Assembly: GCA_963921935.1 (NCBI GenBank)
Contig: OY998181.1
Span: forward strand, 117,572,957-117,636,956
Reading direction: 5' to 3'
DNA length: 64,000 nucleotides
Source: Galeruca laticollis
Taxonomy: Eukaryota > Arthropoda > Insecta > Coleoptera > Chrysomelidae
Both the position numbers and the translations under genes were made by a program. Positions 49,391-59,937 of this stretch are shown here, one piece after another. Each line of letters starts with the position of its first letter. Position 1 is the first letter of the stretch. The notes beneath the pieces are model-generated. The model saw only the letters and a program-made list of their open reading frames with translations, was not told where the DNA came from and searched no databases.

Positions 49391-49606
49391 TCAAAATTGT
49401 GGCATTGGCCAAGGTTGGAAACCAAACTTTTTGAGTGTAATACACCTTAATGTATCCGTCTTAAGACGATTTCTTAAAGGTGTTTTATTTAAATTGGCCA
49501 ATGAAAAGATACGCTCTGCGTTGGCACTGGAGTATGGCAAAGATAATAAATTAAAGACTAAACAATATACACTTTTGAATTTTGGGTTCCCATTTCCCGG
49601 ATTCAC
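49391..49606 (-). pseudogene. hAT transposase C-terminal dimerisation fragment
   Basis: Minus strand reads LLSLPYSSANAERIFSLANL and NKTPLRNRLKTDTLRCITLK, the hATC box (usual form 'LPxSSAxxERxFS...KxxxRNRL'). The catalytic part is missing, so the copy cannot move by itself. Confidence 0.85.
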
Positions 49607-49770
49607 CGATACGGCATAGACTAGGCGAGAATAATTTCGATATAAGACAAGTCGACAATATTTTACAATGTTACCATTTTTTTATTTCGCAGTCATACTT
49701 ATTTTTCGTTGTGCTTGAGTATGTAATGTATGAAATTGACTGTCTCGACCCTTACTTCGTGGAATATGCT

Positions 49771-50774
49771 CATATTAGTGTTTTTAAATGAAACTCACGG
49801 TCTCTAGTTAATGCCACAATATAATACAAGTTATTGAAAATTCTAAAAAATTGACAATTGTTTCGATAAATCAATATCATTGTCAGAATGACAGAAGTTA
49901 CATTTCATTTTATGCCTACCTGATGTTTAGTAGTTATTTTTGGCTAGACCAAGAAGTAACCTAACTTGTGATTGGCTTAATATATGTTTATAGAAAAAAG
50001 AAGAAGATGTGATATTACAAATATTGAAGCTTAGATATTATTAGCCCTATGGTGATATCCTGGATATCATTTTTCCAATTAAGATCAGTATAACTGTGCA
50101 ATGATATAGAAAACCAGGAAAACTATATCTGCTGATCTTTACAATTATCACTTAAGAAGACAGTTTATTAGTGGAGAATTCCCTAGATTTAACTGTTCAT
50201 TGACAACTTCATATTGTGGGTTTCTTAAATGTCTTCTAATTTCCAGTTCTTCAAGGAAATCCAGTTCTTGTTTCTTTTCACAGATATGCAGCACTTCTAG
50301 TTCTGTGTTAGGTGTCAAGTAGATGTTTTGCGTAGTGGGATTTATCTGGTTGTTTTAATCTGTATATTTGTGAAAAGAAACAAGAACTGGATTTCCTTGA
50401 AGAACTGGAAATTAGAAGACATTTAAGAAACCCACAATATGAAGTTGTCAATGAACAGTTAAATCTAGGGAAATCTCCACTAATAAACTGTCTTCTTAAG
50501 TGATAATTGTAAAGATCAGCAGATATAGTTTTCCTGGTTTTCTATATCATTGCACAGTTATACTGATCTTAATTGGAAAAATGATATCCAGGATATCACC
50601 ATAGGGCTAATAATATCTAAGCTTCAATATTTGTAATATCACATCTTCTTTTTTCTATAAACATATGATATTGATTTATCGAAACAATTGTCAATTTTTT
50701 AGAATTTTCAATAACTTGTATTATATTGTGGAATTAACTAGAGACCGTGAGTTTCATTTAAAAACACTAATATG
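49771..50774. repeat. Large imperfect inverted repeat inside the hAT
   Basis: Left arm 49771-50286 and right arm 50364-50774 are inverse copies with very few mismatches around a ~77-bp spacer. The left arm has about 104 bp (49881-49984) that the right arm lacks; the break sits at an ATAT microhomology. Transcription across it would give a hairpin with roughly 400 paired bases. Confidence 0.9.
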
Positions 50775-51332
50775 TAATGTATTAAAAAATCGTGAGAATA
50801 TGTAGTGAAATCGTTAGATCTTCACTCAAATCGTGAGATCTCACGATTAATCGTGAGGTTTGGCATCCCTGGACGCGCCGTTCACAACACGTTGTAAATA
50901 GTGAGCGTAGTTTTTTTCCGCTAACAAAAATGGCGACCGCTCCGCAACATGTTGGGAGGGAGCGCTTGCGCCAGCAGAAAAATCATAAACAGTTGTACAA
51001 CTGTTGTCTCTGCTGAATGCACCCATTGAGTTCTGAATACGTTCATAGTACGTTCGATATATCCTAGGATGAGAGGAGGGATATTTTCTTCAGAATACAT
51101 TATAACCTCAATCGACCTTTCGGATATCTAAGATTTTAACAAAGTTTTATCTATGATTGTAACTTTTAAATAATTATCAAACAAGCCTATTAAAAGAAGG
51201 AATACTTTTTGTGGTTTATCGTGTATCTATTTAATAATTGAAAAGGTAAGAAGTTGTAGTATTAATTAACACAGAACTATTTTCTTCTTGTAAAAAGGTA
51301 CAAAGAAATTAATAGTTGTAAATACTTTTTAG

Positions 51333-52425
51333 ATGCTGCAGTTAAGTTCTAGTGACGATGATTTAGAAGAGTTGGAAGGAATTTTGAGTTCCAAAAAATG
51401 CCAATTTTTTTGAGGAAACGGTGCCTCAATTTATATCGCATTTTAGGATCAGTAGGGAACTAGTTATTGAATTATCAAATAAATATGAAGCATCCCAATA
51501 CTTTCATTACCAACAAGGAGACTCTGAAAAAATAGTTTCCTTAAAAATAATATTGGCATATCTATGGTTTTCGAGCAATGAAGCAGCTGGTTATAGGGTT
51601 GTATCTGACAGATTTGGTATCAGCATCAGCTCTCTACATAAAATTGTAACAAATGTTACATACTTTTTATCAAATGTGTCAGCAGAGATTATAAAATGGC
51701 CTACTGATAATGAAAAAATAGAAATTGAGATACTTTAGAGACAGAGAATTTCCGGGAGTTATAGGAATTGTAGATGGCACACATATTAAAATTGATAAGC
51801 CAGAGGATCCTGATTCATACTTAAATCGAAAACACTTTTATTCTATTCAAGTAAGTACCCATACTAATTATTATAAATTTATTTCCTTAACGATATACCT
51901 ATCCAATTTTAAAATTAATCTTGTTTTATACAATTGGTTTTACATTATTCATTATAGACTAATTTTTTATTTTAGGCACAACTTGTATGTGATCATAATA
52001 AAAGAATTCGAGACATTTTTGTCGGATATCCAGGATCTGTCCATGACAGTCGTGTATTCAGATCATCCCCTTTATTTAATACAATCGAAGAAAAATGTGG
52101 TAACTATTTTATTATAGGGGACAGTGGTTATCCTTGCTTAAGACATTGTCTAACTCCATTTCGAGATAGGGGTAATTTGACTCGTCGTCAAAGAAATTAT
52201 AACTATCTTCTTTCTAAAAATAGATATTTAATTGAACACTGCTTTGGATTACTCAAGCAAAAATTTAGACAGCTATACCATCTGAAAATGAGAAATATTC
52301 AAACTGCTGTACATTTTATTCGTGTGATGTGTGTATTGCATAATTTATCATTGGACAATAATTTGGAATTACCAGAAATAAATCCACAAAATGAAGAAGA
52401 TATACAAGAGGATGTCAATAATTAA
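51333..52425 (+). pseudogene. Harbinger transposase (DDE_4), lightly damaged
   Basis: ATG 51333 opens an acidic start (LSSSDDDLEELEGILSS), slips by one base in a T run near 51407, then FISHFRISRELVIELSNKYE, VSLKIILAYLWFSSNEAAGY, and after a one-base shift near 51725 GVIGIVDGTHIKIDKPEDPD (first Asp). An intron, 51851-51975 (gtaagt...tttag), is followed by RIRDIFVGYPGSVHDSRVFR (second Asp), GDSGYPCLRHCLTPF, and YLIEHCFGLLKQKFRQLYHL (Glu) to the stop at 52425. The triad is complete; only two small indels break the frame, so decay is recent. Confidence 0.87.
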
Positions 52426-52771
52426 AATGAGGATAATAGAAATGGTGTAATGATGAGAAATGAAGTAATGAATGCTTTGAGATTTCAAATATAGAAGTTT
52501 TATTTTAGTTCTGAAATAAAATAAACCATATAAAGGAACATATTATTTATTAAGAAACATTTGGGGATACAACAAACCATAAAAGTCAGAAACGAAAACA
52601 TAATTCTCTTTAGGTGAATAAAAATCAAAAATAAATTTTTTAACAAATAGCAAACCCAGTCTTTTCTTTTTCATATGTATTCCATATTCATTATTGGTGA
52701 ATTTTTATCTATAATTTGTTTTAGTATCGCATTTCTCTCTTCCAAAAGAATATTCTTTCTTTCTTTTGCCT

Positions 52772-53421
52772 CTAAATATCTTTTATAAAAATTTCTTCTG
52801 TCATTTCTGATTTCAATAAGAACATCTGCCTTATTTTTTTTGTCTTCGTTCTACTTTTTATTGATTTAACTTTTTCAATATTATCTGGTTCTCTGTTTTC
52901 CTTCTTTTCAATAGATGTGCAAACCAAATCATTGTCAATATTTTGTTGTGCCGAGTCTGTCAAATGAACTATAGAATCTGAAGATAGTAGTACAACTGGA
53001 TGTATATTTCTTTTTTTACCTAATATTTTATCCATTATGTCTGCATAGTCAAAGTCTTTTCTTCCTCTGCCCGTTTGGTTATTGTTATCGATGTATTTTT
53101 TGTACATTCTTTCCAGATGTTTCCATCTGTTCTCACAGTTGGCAGCGGTTATATTTTGCTTAGTTTTCAACCGCAATTCTTTTGCAATTTCCTCATACAT
53201 CTTTTTTAGGTTTTTCAATTTTAGAGAACCTACATGTTTTCTATATTCAGAATATAAATCCAGGAATATAAGTGTAATATTGTGACTCCATTTGAAAGAA
53301 TCTGGTTCATCTATTTCAGTGTTAGGTTGGGAAAATTGTAAAAAGTCGGATGAATCTAAAAAAAATACTTTTTTAAACCTAGACAAAAATTTTATAAAAA
53401 ATTACCTTCTTCATATGCCAT
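52772..53421 (-). CDS. Harbinger accessory protein, SANT/MADF-like DNA-binding
   Basis: Exon 1 53406-53421 (MAYEE), intron of 50 nt, exon 2 52772-53355; together 600 nt, 199 residues, in phase. It reads FKWSHNITLIFLDLYSEYRK, KNLKKMYEEIAKELRLK, NCENRWKHLERMYKKYIDNN and GRKDFDYADIMDKILG, the Trp-rich trihelix/SANT pattern of the Harbinger partner protein that brings transposase into the nucleus and to the element ends. The C-terminal half is charged and Lys-rich. The frame is unbroken. Confidence 0.83.
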
Positions 53422-54089
53422 TATTAAATGTTGAACTAAGATTTACCAAAGAGCTTCGTACTTTTTTAAAGTAAATTTACGAAAACAAAAACATAACCTA
53501 TAATAACAACATATTTCTTCCTCTTTTTTGAAGCTCACAGTAGAACGGCGTTCGCGGTGTCTTAAAATCCCGAATTAATCGGGAGACACGCTTGCGCATT
53601 CACGAAGTCCAGTACATGTACAGTTTTTGCTCTAAATGTGCTACGGATTGACTCCGCGAAAAAACCTAATAAATTTAGCTTTGTTCGCGGGTCTAATTCC
53701 GAACCAGTTTAGGGACTAGCCGTATGCACACATTCAAAATCGTCGTTCGCGGTTCGCTCAGTTCTGAATCTTTAGTTACAGTTCCCGGGTCACCTTAGGT
53801 TTGTTCCAACCCGCAGAGGGATTACCAACACTCGATTCGAAGCGAAACTCGAACCGTAGACGATTCGATATAATGAGTGGATTGTGAACGTACTTCGAAT
53901 TGCAATCGGCTAATTTCGGTAGTTTACTAGGAAGGACTAGGGAGTTTTCGAAAAATTACTAGATTAATGACAAGTGGTATTTGTGACTGTGACAAATAAC
54001 CTGATTTTTCTAATTGTAATTCAATATTTTCCATTCTATTTTTTTAAATTAAAATAAATAAGCTGATATTAAAATAAAAAAATTATAAA

Positions 54090-54735
54090 ATGCTACCTAT
54101 TGTAAGGATAGCTCATAGAAATGGCGAAAGAAGGCAGCAGAACAGACGATTAATTCTAATAAGAAGACAAATCAGAGACTCCATTGATCCATTTCTTTTA
54201 CCTGATAAACGTTTTGTGTAGTTATTTAGATTAAATAAACAAATGGTAAGAAATCTAATACAACTAACGATTCCACATTTACCACAAGTAACAACAGTAA
54301 GAGGCATTCCACCAGAAAAGAAAGTTTTTGTTGCTCTTCAATTCTATGCAACAGGAACATATCAAAGACCATTAGGCGAGGATCACAATTTTGGCATGAG
54401 CCAGTCGTCTGTTCATTTTGCAATACATGAAGTGACAGAAGCCAGAAACTAGATATAATTCAGCATACATCTGAAACCGTAATGTGATTGAAAGATGTAT
54501 AGGTGTCCTAAAATCCAGATTTCGGTGTATACTTAGAGAGAGGACTACAAGATGTTACACTCCTGAATTTGTGTGTAGCATTATAAAAGCCTGCACAATA
54601 TGTGTATTGAGGAAAATATTCCTTTTGAAGAAATTCTTCAGGACAACCAGGAGGATCTACCTAACATCCCATTGAACAATCATCTTAATCCAGGTGTAGA
54701 AGCTAGACAAAGGATTGTACAGAGATATTTTAGAT
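54090..54735 (+). pseudogene. Harbinger transposase relic of a different subtype
   Basis: From ATG 54090: RRLILIRRQIRDSIDPFLLP, a stop, LFRLNKQMVRNLIQLTIPHL, PPEKKVFVALQFYATGTYQR and FGMSQSSVHFAIHEVTEARN to a stop at 54452; then RCIGVLKSRFRCILRERTTR and NHLNPGVEARQRIVQRYF. The central catalytic part is deleted. Its sequence differs from the transposase at 51333 and the relic at 55910, so two Harbinger subtypes occur here. Confidence 0.75.
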
Positions 54736-54739
54736 AGAT

Positions 54740-55800
54740 TAAAGACTATTTTTTAGGTGCATTTCTAAAAGCAGCTGTAGTAGTTTTATTTGTAGTTTAT
54801 GTTATTTATATAGCATTTTTAAAACAGGATCCGCATTATGCCAAACGTTTCATAGAACAGACTCACATTTACAATCATGATTGATTTTAAAATATTACAT
54901 ACTGAAAACATCACAAAAACTGAATTTATTATGAGAGCATGGAAATTTCAAAATATAAGTACACCAACCTTTTGCAAAAGTAATAGAGTTTGGGAATTAC
55001 CAATCATTAAACCTTTATAACAATAAAATTTATACAATTTTATTGTTATATTTCTTGTCTTACTGTGGTCAATTTTTACCTGTTAGTTTTATATATAAAG
55101 TTTCACTGTACACACTATTTAGTACCTATCGATAAATCCATCTGGTGAAGACACTGTGATGTCGAAACAATTATTATGGTGATAAAAAATATAGTGAAAT
55201 CAAGTAAACATTGTAGTTTCATTTTCATCATGGATTTCCATCAAGTATTGGCTAGTTCCATTGAATAATTATTTCATTGCTTTTAGTCTTATTTTGCTTT
55301 GCCTACAAGATGTATTTATTTTTAACAATAAAGCATGGTTCAAATTAAAACTTTCTATATTTTTTGAATTAAAACAAATGCTGCTATAGAGAAGTCATTT
55401 TGATTGAAGATTTAAAAATAGGGGTTTGGCATAGCATAATAGCGAATAATTGAAAACTATTAACAAGCCTTAAAATTGGGAAATCTAATAATTATGTTTA
55501 AAAGTTGTTGCCTGGAAAACTGCCCTGGAGCAAATTGCGGATGTTTTTCCATAAAATCAATTAATACTATGTAGTGGTTTTCGTTTATCTTGAACATTTT
55601 AAGGCTATTTTATTTTCAATAAATTTGATTGTCGCACACCAACCGCGTATATAAAGGCCTATCTATGCACTAACCAACCTATCAACAAATAAAATGGTCA
55701 AAGATTATGGAAAATGGAAATGAGGATGTATTGATTATTGATGTTGATTCTTGCTTTTATACTTTGTGGAGATAACCGAACGGACTAATAAACTAAACAA
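54740..55800. other. No gene seen
   Basis: AT-rich interior of Harbinger element 2. A stretch at 55140-55170 (gaagacactgtgatgtcgaa) resembles tails of some dispersed repeats but cannot be assigned. Confidence 0.35.
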
Positions 55801-55909
55801 ACACAGACTTATTCTGAAAAAAGGATAGAAATAGTTTCGAAGGGTATTCGATACGGCCAGTGTTGTCGACAGTTTTGTTGCGATTTTAACACGAAGGCAA
55901 ATCAATTAT

Positions 55910-56206
55910 AATGTCAAACTAGCAAAAAATAGATATGCTATTGAACACTGTTTTGGTATTTTAAAACAGAAGTTCCGACAACTGTATCATGTAAAGCTAA
56001 AAGGTATACCGTTCATTGCACACTTCATAAGGGCAGCTTGTGTGTTGCACAATATAGCAAGAGATGATGAGTTTCTTGTAAATCTTGATCCAGCGATGCC
56101 AAATATTAATGTTCATGTAGACGAAGAGAAGGTGGCTGAAGATGACGAAGTTGATGCATGTGTTGCTGTAATTGGAGATAGGGTGGCTAATTCATTACTA
56201 ATGTAA
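55910..56206 (+). pseudogene. Harbinger transposase C-terminal fragment
   Basis: Reads KNRYAIEHCFGILKQKFRQL, YHVKLKGIPFIAHFIRAACV and LHNIARDDEFLVN, closely like the C-terminus at 52200-52380 (RYLIEHCFGLLKQKFRQL). The catalytic Glu is kept; both Asp regions are missing. Ends in a stop at 56206. Confidence 0.82.
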
Positions 56207-56435
56207 ATAATATAATTTCCTATGTCAAAATAAACTTTTGTCCTGATACAAAATACACGGTGTTATTTAAATAAATAATGTAATTTCCTAAACCAAAATA
56301 AAATATATTCTTGAAACAAACTATACAGTCTCCTTTAACTAATGGCTAACTGATGAGTAAATAAAACACAACAAATTCAATCACATTAAAAGGTTACGAA
56401 TACATAAAGAAAAACATAATCTACAAAAACAATCC

Positions 56436-58916
56436 TTAACACGTTCAGTGCGCATGACGCCGATCGGCGTTATAGTGGTTGAATACGCAGTGCGCACGAC
56501 GCCGAACGGCGTGACTGATATACCTACATGAAAACGGTCATTGTGATTTTAGCATTGAAGTTAAACTCACGTATATTTGTCAGTGTGGTATTAAAGGTTA
56601 GAAATTGTAAAATTTTTGTGCAGTATTCTATTCTGCTATTTATTACGAGATAGAGATGGATAGAAGTGAACCAGGTCCCTCTAACATTAAAAAATCTAAA
56701 TTAACTTATAAAAACCCAAAGAGACTGACAGAGGAGGAGCTATTGGCTACTTTGCAATACAGTGATGATGGGAATGATTACGATGTAGTCGAATCGAGTG
56801 ATGATAATTTTGAAATAGAATCGGATTCTGAATGGGAGGAGGACGTCGACGTAGATGACACAGGTACAATAAATTATAGATATATTTACAAAATTTATAT
56901 TATTTATCATAAACTTTTTGTAGATATAGTTGAGGAAGTGCTCAGGACAGTACAAGACGTTGCAAATAATGAACACGAGAACATTTCGGAACCAAAGTGG
57001 ACTGATGGTCCCGGCGAAATGAAAACGTTTCCATTTACAAAAAAAAATCAACTACTAATACCTATACCTGATGGTAATAAACCTATTGACTACTTTCGAC
57101 TACTATTGAACAATGAAATACTCACGTTGATCGTAACTGAAACAAATCGGTATGCCGAAGAGATCTTTTGTGGGGAAGGAACTACAGTAAACTCCAGAAT
57201 TACCCGATGGAAAGCACTTGACAAAGATGAATTACTAACCTTTATAGGTCTGGTACTGCATATGGGGACTATAAAAGTCAACCGTATACAAGACTATTGG
57301 AAGAAGCACCCCTTATTTCATTTGACTTGTTTTTCGGCATTTATGGGCAGAGATCGTTTCTTAGTGATAATGAGATGCTTACATTTTTCGAAAAACCAAA
57401 CTCACAGAGAAAATGCACAAGACAGGCTAATGAAAATTAGGCCAATGATGGATTTTTTTAATAATATGATGGAATCCATTTATTATCCAGGAAAGGAACT
57501 ATCTCTGGATGAATCAATGGTTTTATTTCGTGGACGGTTAGTTTTTCGTCAATATATAAAAAACAAAAGGCACAAATATGGTATCAAACTCTATATGTTG
57601 ACGGAACCTAGCGGGCTCGTTTTGAAATCGTTGATTTATACAGGGGCACTAGACGACATGGGAGGAAAAGGTCATACAACCAAAGTCGTTTTAGAATTAA
57701 CGAAAAATTATCTTGACTCGGGCCATTCCATTTATATGGATAATTTTTATAACTCATTCGAATTGGCTAGGCAACTAACGTTTCGTCGAACATACTGTAG
57801 CGGTACCCTGAATGCGAAAAGAAAACATAATCCTGTAAATGTTGTGAACAAAAAATTGAAAAAAGGAGAGTTTACCGTGTCACATTGTCAAAATGTCACA
57901 ATTGGAAAATGGCGCGATAACCGAGAGGTGTTATACATTTCAAACGAACATAACGCAGAAATGGTGGAGTATGTTGACAAGAGGGGGCGAGAAAGAACAA
58001 AACCGGCTGCAATTTTTTATTATAACAAGCATATGGGTGGTGTTGATCGTCAGGATCAATTAAATGCGTATTACCCTAGTCAACGAAAAACTTTAAGATG
58101 GTACAAAAAATTAGGAATCCATTATATCCAGTTGATACTCCTCAATTCCTATTTATTGTACCAAAAATATTCTGGTCATAAAATGTCTCTATACGATTTT
58201 CGACTATCAGTTTTGTGTAGTCTTCTAAAGGTAGAAGAAGAACCCAAAACAAATCCATCAATGAAGCGGAAGAGACATGTGCTGACAAAAATTTCTTCGA
58301 AAGGTAACGACGGAAGAACTAAGAGGAAACGTTGCAAGGTATGTTCTCAACAAAACATACGGAAAGATACTATATACCATTGCGAAATTTGCCTCAGTCA
58401 GCCAGGATTCTACGTAGAATGTTTCGACAACGAACATGCGGAATAGATTTTTCGTTACTTTGTTTTATAGTATTTGCAATCAGTTTTGTTTTATATGTTT
58501 TTACGTAAGTTTTGTGCTTTTTTTAAATATTTTTTACGCGAATGCTACTCCTTTCTTTGTCGGAGAGATATTTGTATTTCGTTTTTATAATAAAACTATT
58601 TTCATTCACGTTGATGCTTTACTTGTCTTGTATTATCTCACAGCGGATAGGTACATTCTATATACCTTTTTTCTTATAAAATAATCTAAAAATTTTCTGA
58701 CTCCGATCGGCGTCGGTGAGCATCAAGCAAAAAATTTTTAATCAGGTGCGCATGACGCCGATCGGAGTCACGCGTCAAAAACAGATGAGCGTTATCATAT
58801 ATTTGATGTCACAGACAAAAACTGAATTCTGACGTTAAATTGCGTCACATTCACCAAGAAAACCAGTACCGCTCCTGGCATACCTCACAATTTAAACTGA
58901 GCAGTGAAAGTGTTAA
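56436..58916 (+). mobile_element. piggyBac element copy 4, apparently intact
   Basis: TTAA at 56436-56439 and 58913-58916. Ends CACGTTCAGTGCGC and (reversed) CACTTTCACTGCTC. Near each end lie two copies of a palindromic GACGCCGATCGGCGT-type block (left: 56456 and 56499; right: about 58700 and 58754). The transposase frame inside is complete. It is nested in Harbinger element 2 and so is younger than it. Confidence 0.9.
56656..58446 (+). CDS. piggyBac transposase, full length
   Basis: 596 codons without a stop. Acidic N-terminus (residues 36-68), N-terminal dimer region, then the catalytic set: D285 in LSLDESMVLFRG, D362 in IYMDNFYNSFEL, D464 and D467 in MGGVDRQDQLNAYY. The gaps of 77, 102 and 3 match the moth piggyBac enzyme (78, 101, 3). 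The C-terminal Cys-rich zinc domain is complete (C560, C563, C576, C579, C589). Codons 70-89 look like a 60-nt intron kept in frame (gtacaa...tttttgtag, 56864-56923); splicing would give 576 residues. The enzyme would cut and paste the element at TTAA. All features are consistent with an active or very recently active copy. Confidence 0.93.
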   Translation: MDRSEPGPSNIKKSKLTYKNPKRLTEEELLATLQYSDDGNDYDVVESSDDNFEIESDSEWEEDVDVDDTGTINYRYIYKIYIIYHKLFVDIVEEVLRTVQDVANNEHENISEPKWTDGPGEMKTFPFTKKNQLLIPIPDGNKPIDYFRLLLNNEILTLIVTETNRYAEEIFCGEGTTVNSRITRWKALDKDELLTFIGLVLHMGTIKVNRIQDYWKKHPLFHLTCFSAFMGRDRFLVIMRCLHFSKNQTHRENAQDRLMKIRPMMDFFNNMMESIYYPGKELSLDESMVLFRGRLVFRQYIKNKRHKYGIKLYMLTEPSGLVLKSLIYTGALDDMGGKGHTTKVVLELTKNYLDSGHSIYMDNFYNSFELARQLTFRRTYCSGTLNAKRKHNPVNVVNKKLKKGEFTVSHCQNVTIGKWRDNREVLYISNEHNAEMVEYVDKRGRERTKPAAIFYYNKHMGGVDRQDQLNAYYPSQRKTLRWYKKLGIHYIQLILLNSYLLYQKYSGHKMSLYDFRLSVLCSLLKVEEEPKTNPSMKRKRHVLTKISSKGNDGRTKRKRCKVCSQQNIRKDTIYHCEICLSQPGFYVECFDNEHAE

Positions 58917-58954
58917 ATACTAAATTCACAACAAAAACATTCTTATCACCTATA

Positions 58955-59937
58955 TTAGTTGGCAACAATGCTGCACTGGCAGTTACATCTACAATTTCTC
59001 AGAATTTCATTTCGTTCTTCAAATAATTTATTACGAACTTTTATTTCTTCAAGTTTTTCCCTTTCAATTTCCAAATTTGCTTCATAATACATTTTCCTGT
59101 CAAGTCTTAAATTTTCTATATTTGTCAATCTTCTATTGATTCTACGTTTAGTGTTTGTAACTGATGTTGCAGTTGGTTCTGGTGAAAGGACTTTAGTTGG
59201 TGTTTCGCACAGTTCAATACTATTTTCTATTTTTCCTCAGTGATTATTGTTTTCTTTTGTCTCTTCTTCAATATTGATTTCCATGGTTCTCTCATGTTCT
59301 TCTAATGAATAATCCACTCTATCACTGTATGGATATTCTTTTTTTACCAAATATGTTTTCCATTTCCAGTTGGTATTCAAAAAATTTGCGACCTCTACCT
59401 AAATAAAAAAGAAATCGCATTAAACATGTATATATAGATGTATTGAGAAATCATATGTTGCAACACATTGTTTTTAACTTAAATCGTTTATGTGCAGAAA
59501 AACAACTATTGCTTACCTGTTTTATTCTGGTTGTCGACAATTTTTTTATAGTTCCTTTCTAGGACTCTCCATCTATTGTGACAATTGCTTGCAGTTACAA
59601 TGACATTCAATTTATGTAGTTCATTTGCTATTCTCTGCTACATCATTTTTACATTTCTTATATAGAAAGATCCTACTCGTTTTCTATATTTGGCATAACA
59701 ATCTATTAGTAATTTCGTATTATTCACACTCCACTTGTACTCTGCAGAAGTTGAATTATGGATGGGGTAATTGCTACTGTATTGTTAGTTGGTACATTTA
59801 TTTCAGTCGTACTTTCCAGTGTTGGGACTAATATATATTCTCGTAATTCTAAACGAAATACTTCAATTTATACACCAACCTTTTCAGTCATATAATATTT
59901 GCTAAATGTGATATTTACCACCTAATACACTATCCAT
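58955..59937 (-). pseudogene. SANT/MADF-like accessory gene relic of Harbinger element 2
   Basis: From ATG 59937 (MDSVLG and a donor): YKWSVNNTKLLIDCYAKYRK, VGSFYIRNVKMM, a stop, QRIANELHKLNVIVTASNCH, NRWRVLERNYKKIVDNQNKT, then GRGRKFFEYQLEMENIFGKK and a long coiled-coil-like tail ending NCRCNCQCSIVAN. Same layout as the gene at 52772-53421, but with stops and a piece of decay. Confidence 0.75.

Larger units (their letters stand above)
48969..50871. mobile_element. hAT element with 8-bp target duplication
   Basis: CAGGGATGCCAAA at 48969 and TTTGGCATCCCTG ending at 50871, flanked by GACGCGCC at 48961-48968 and 50872-50879, an exact 8-bp duplication typical of hAT. Subterminal ATCGTGAGAT-type repeats (tcgtgagatttg, cgtgagatttcgg, tcgtgagatctc) occur at both ends. 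Only a transposase tail is left. Confidence 0.93.
45296..51024 (+). mobile_element. ISL2EU-like DNA transposon carrying a THAP gene fragment
   Basis: Ends GGGCGCATTCAGCAGAGA and, reversed, GGGTGCATTCAGCAGAGA (17 of 18 identical), each flanked by AT (45294-45295 and 51025-51026). AT duplications and THAP-coding cargo are known for the ISL2EU group. Its body is split by a Copia (47100-48865) and a hAT (48969-50871); without them it is about 2 kb. No transposase of its own is left. Confidence 0.68.
51027..53640 (+). mobile_element. Harbinger element 1 (borders not fixed)
   Basis: Contains the usual two-gene Harbinger set in convergent arrangement: a transposase on plus (51333-52425) and a SANT/MADF-like gene on minus (52772-53421). 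The ends were not pinned; GC-rich TTCGCGG-bearing sequence surrounds both sides. The left part may have been split by the ISL2EU-like insertion at 45296-51024. Confidence 0.6.
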
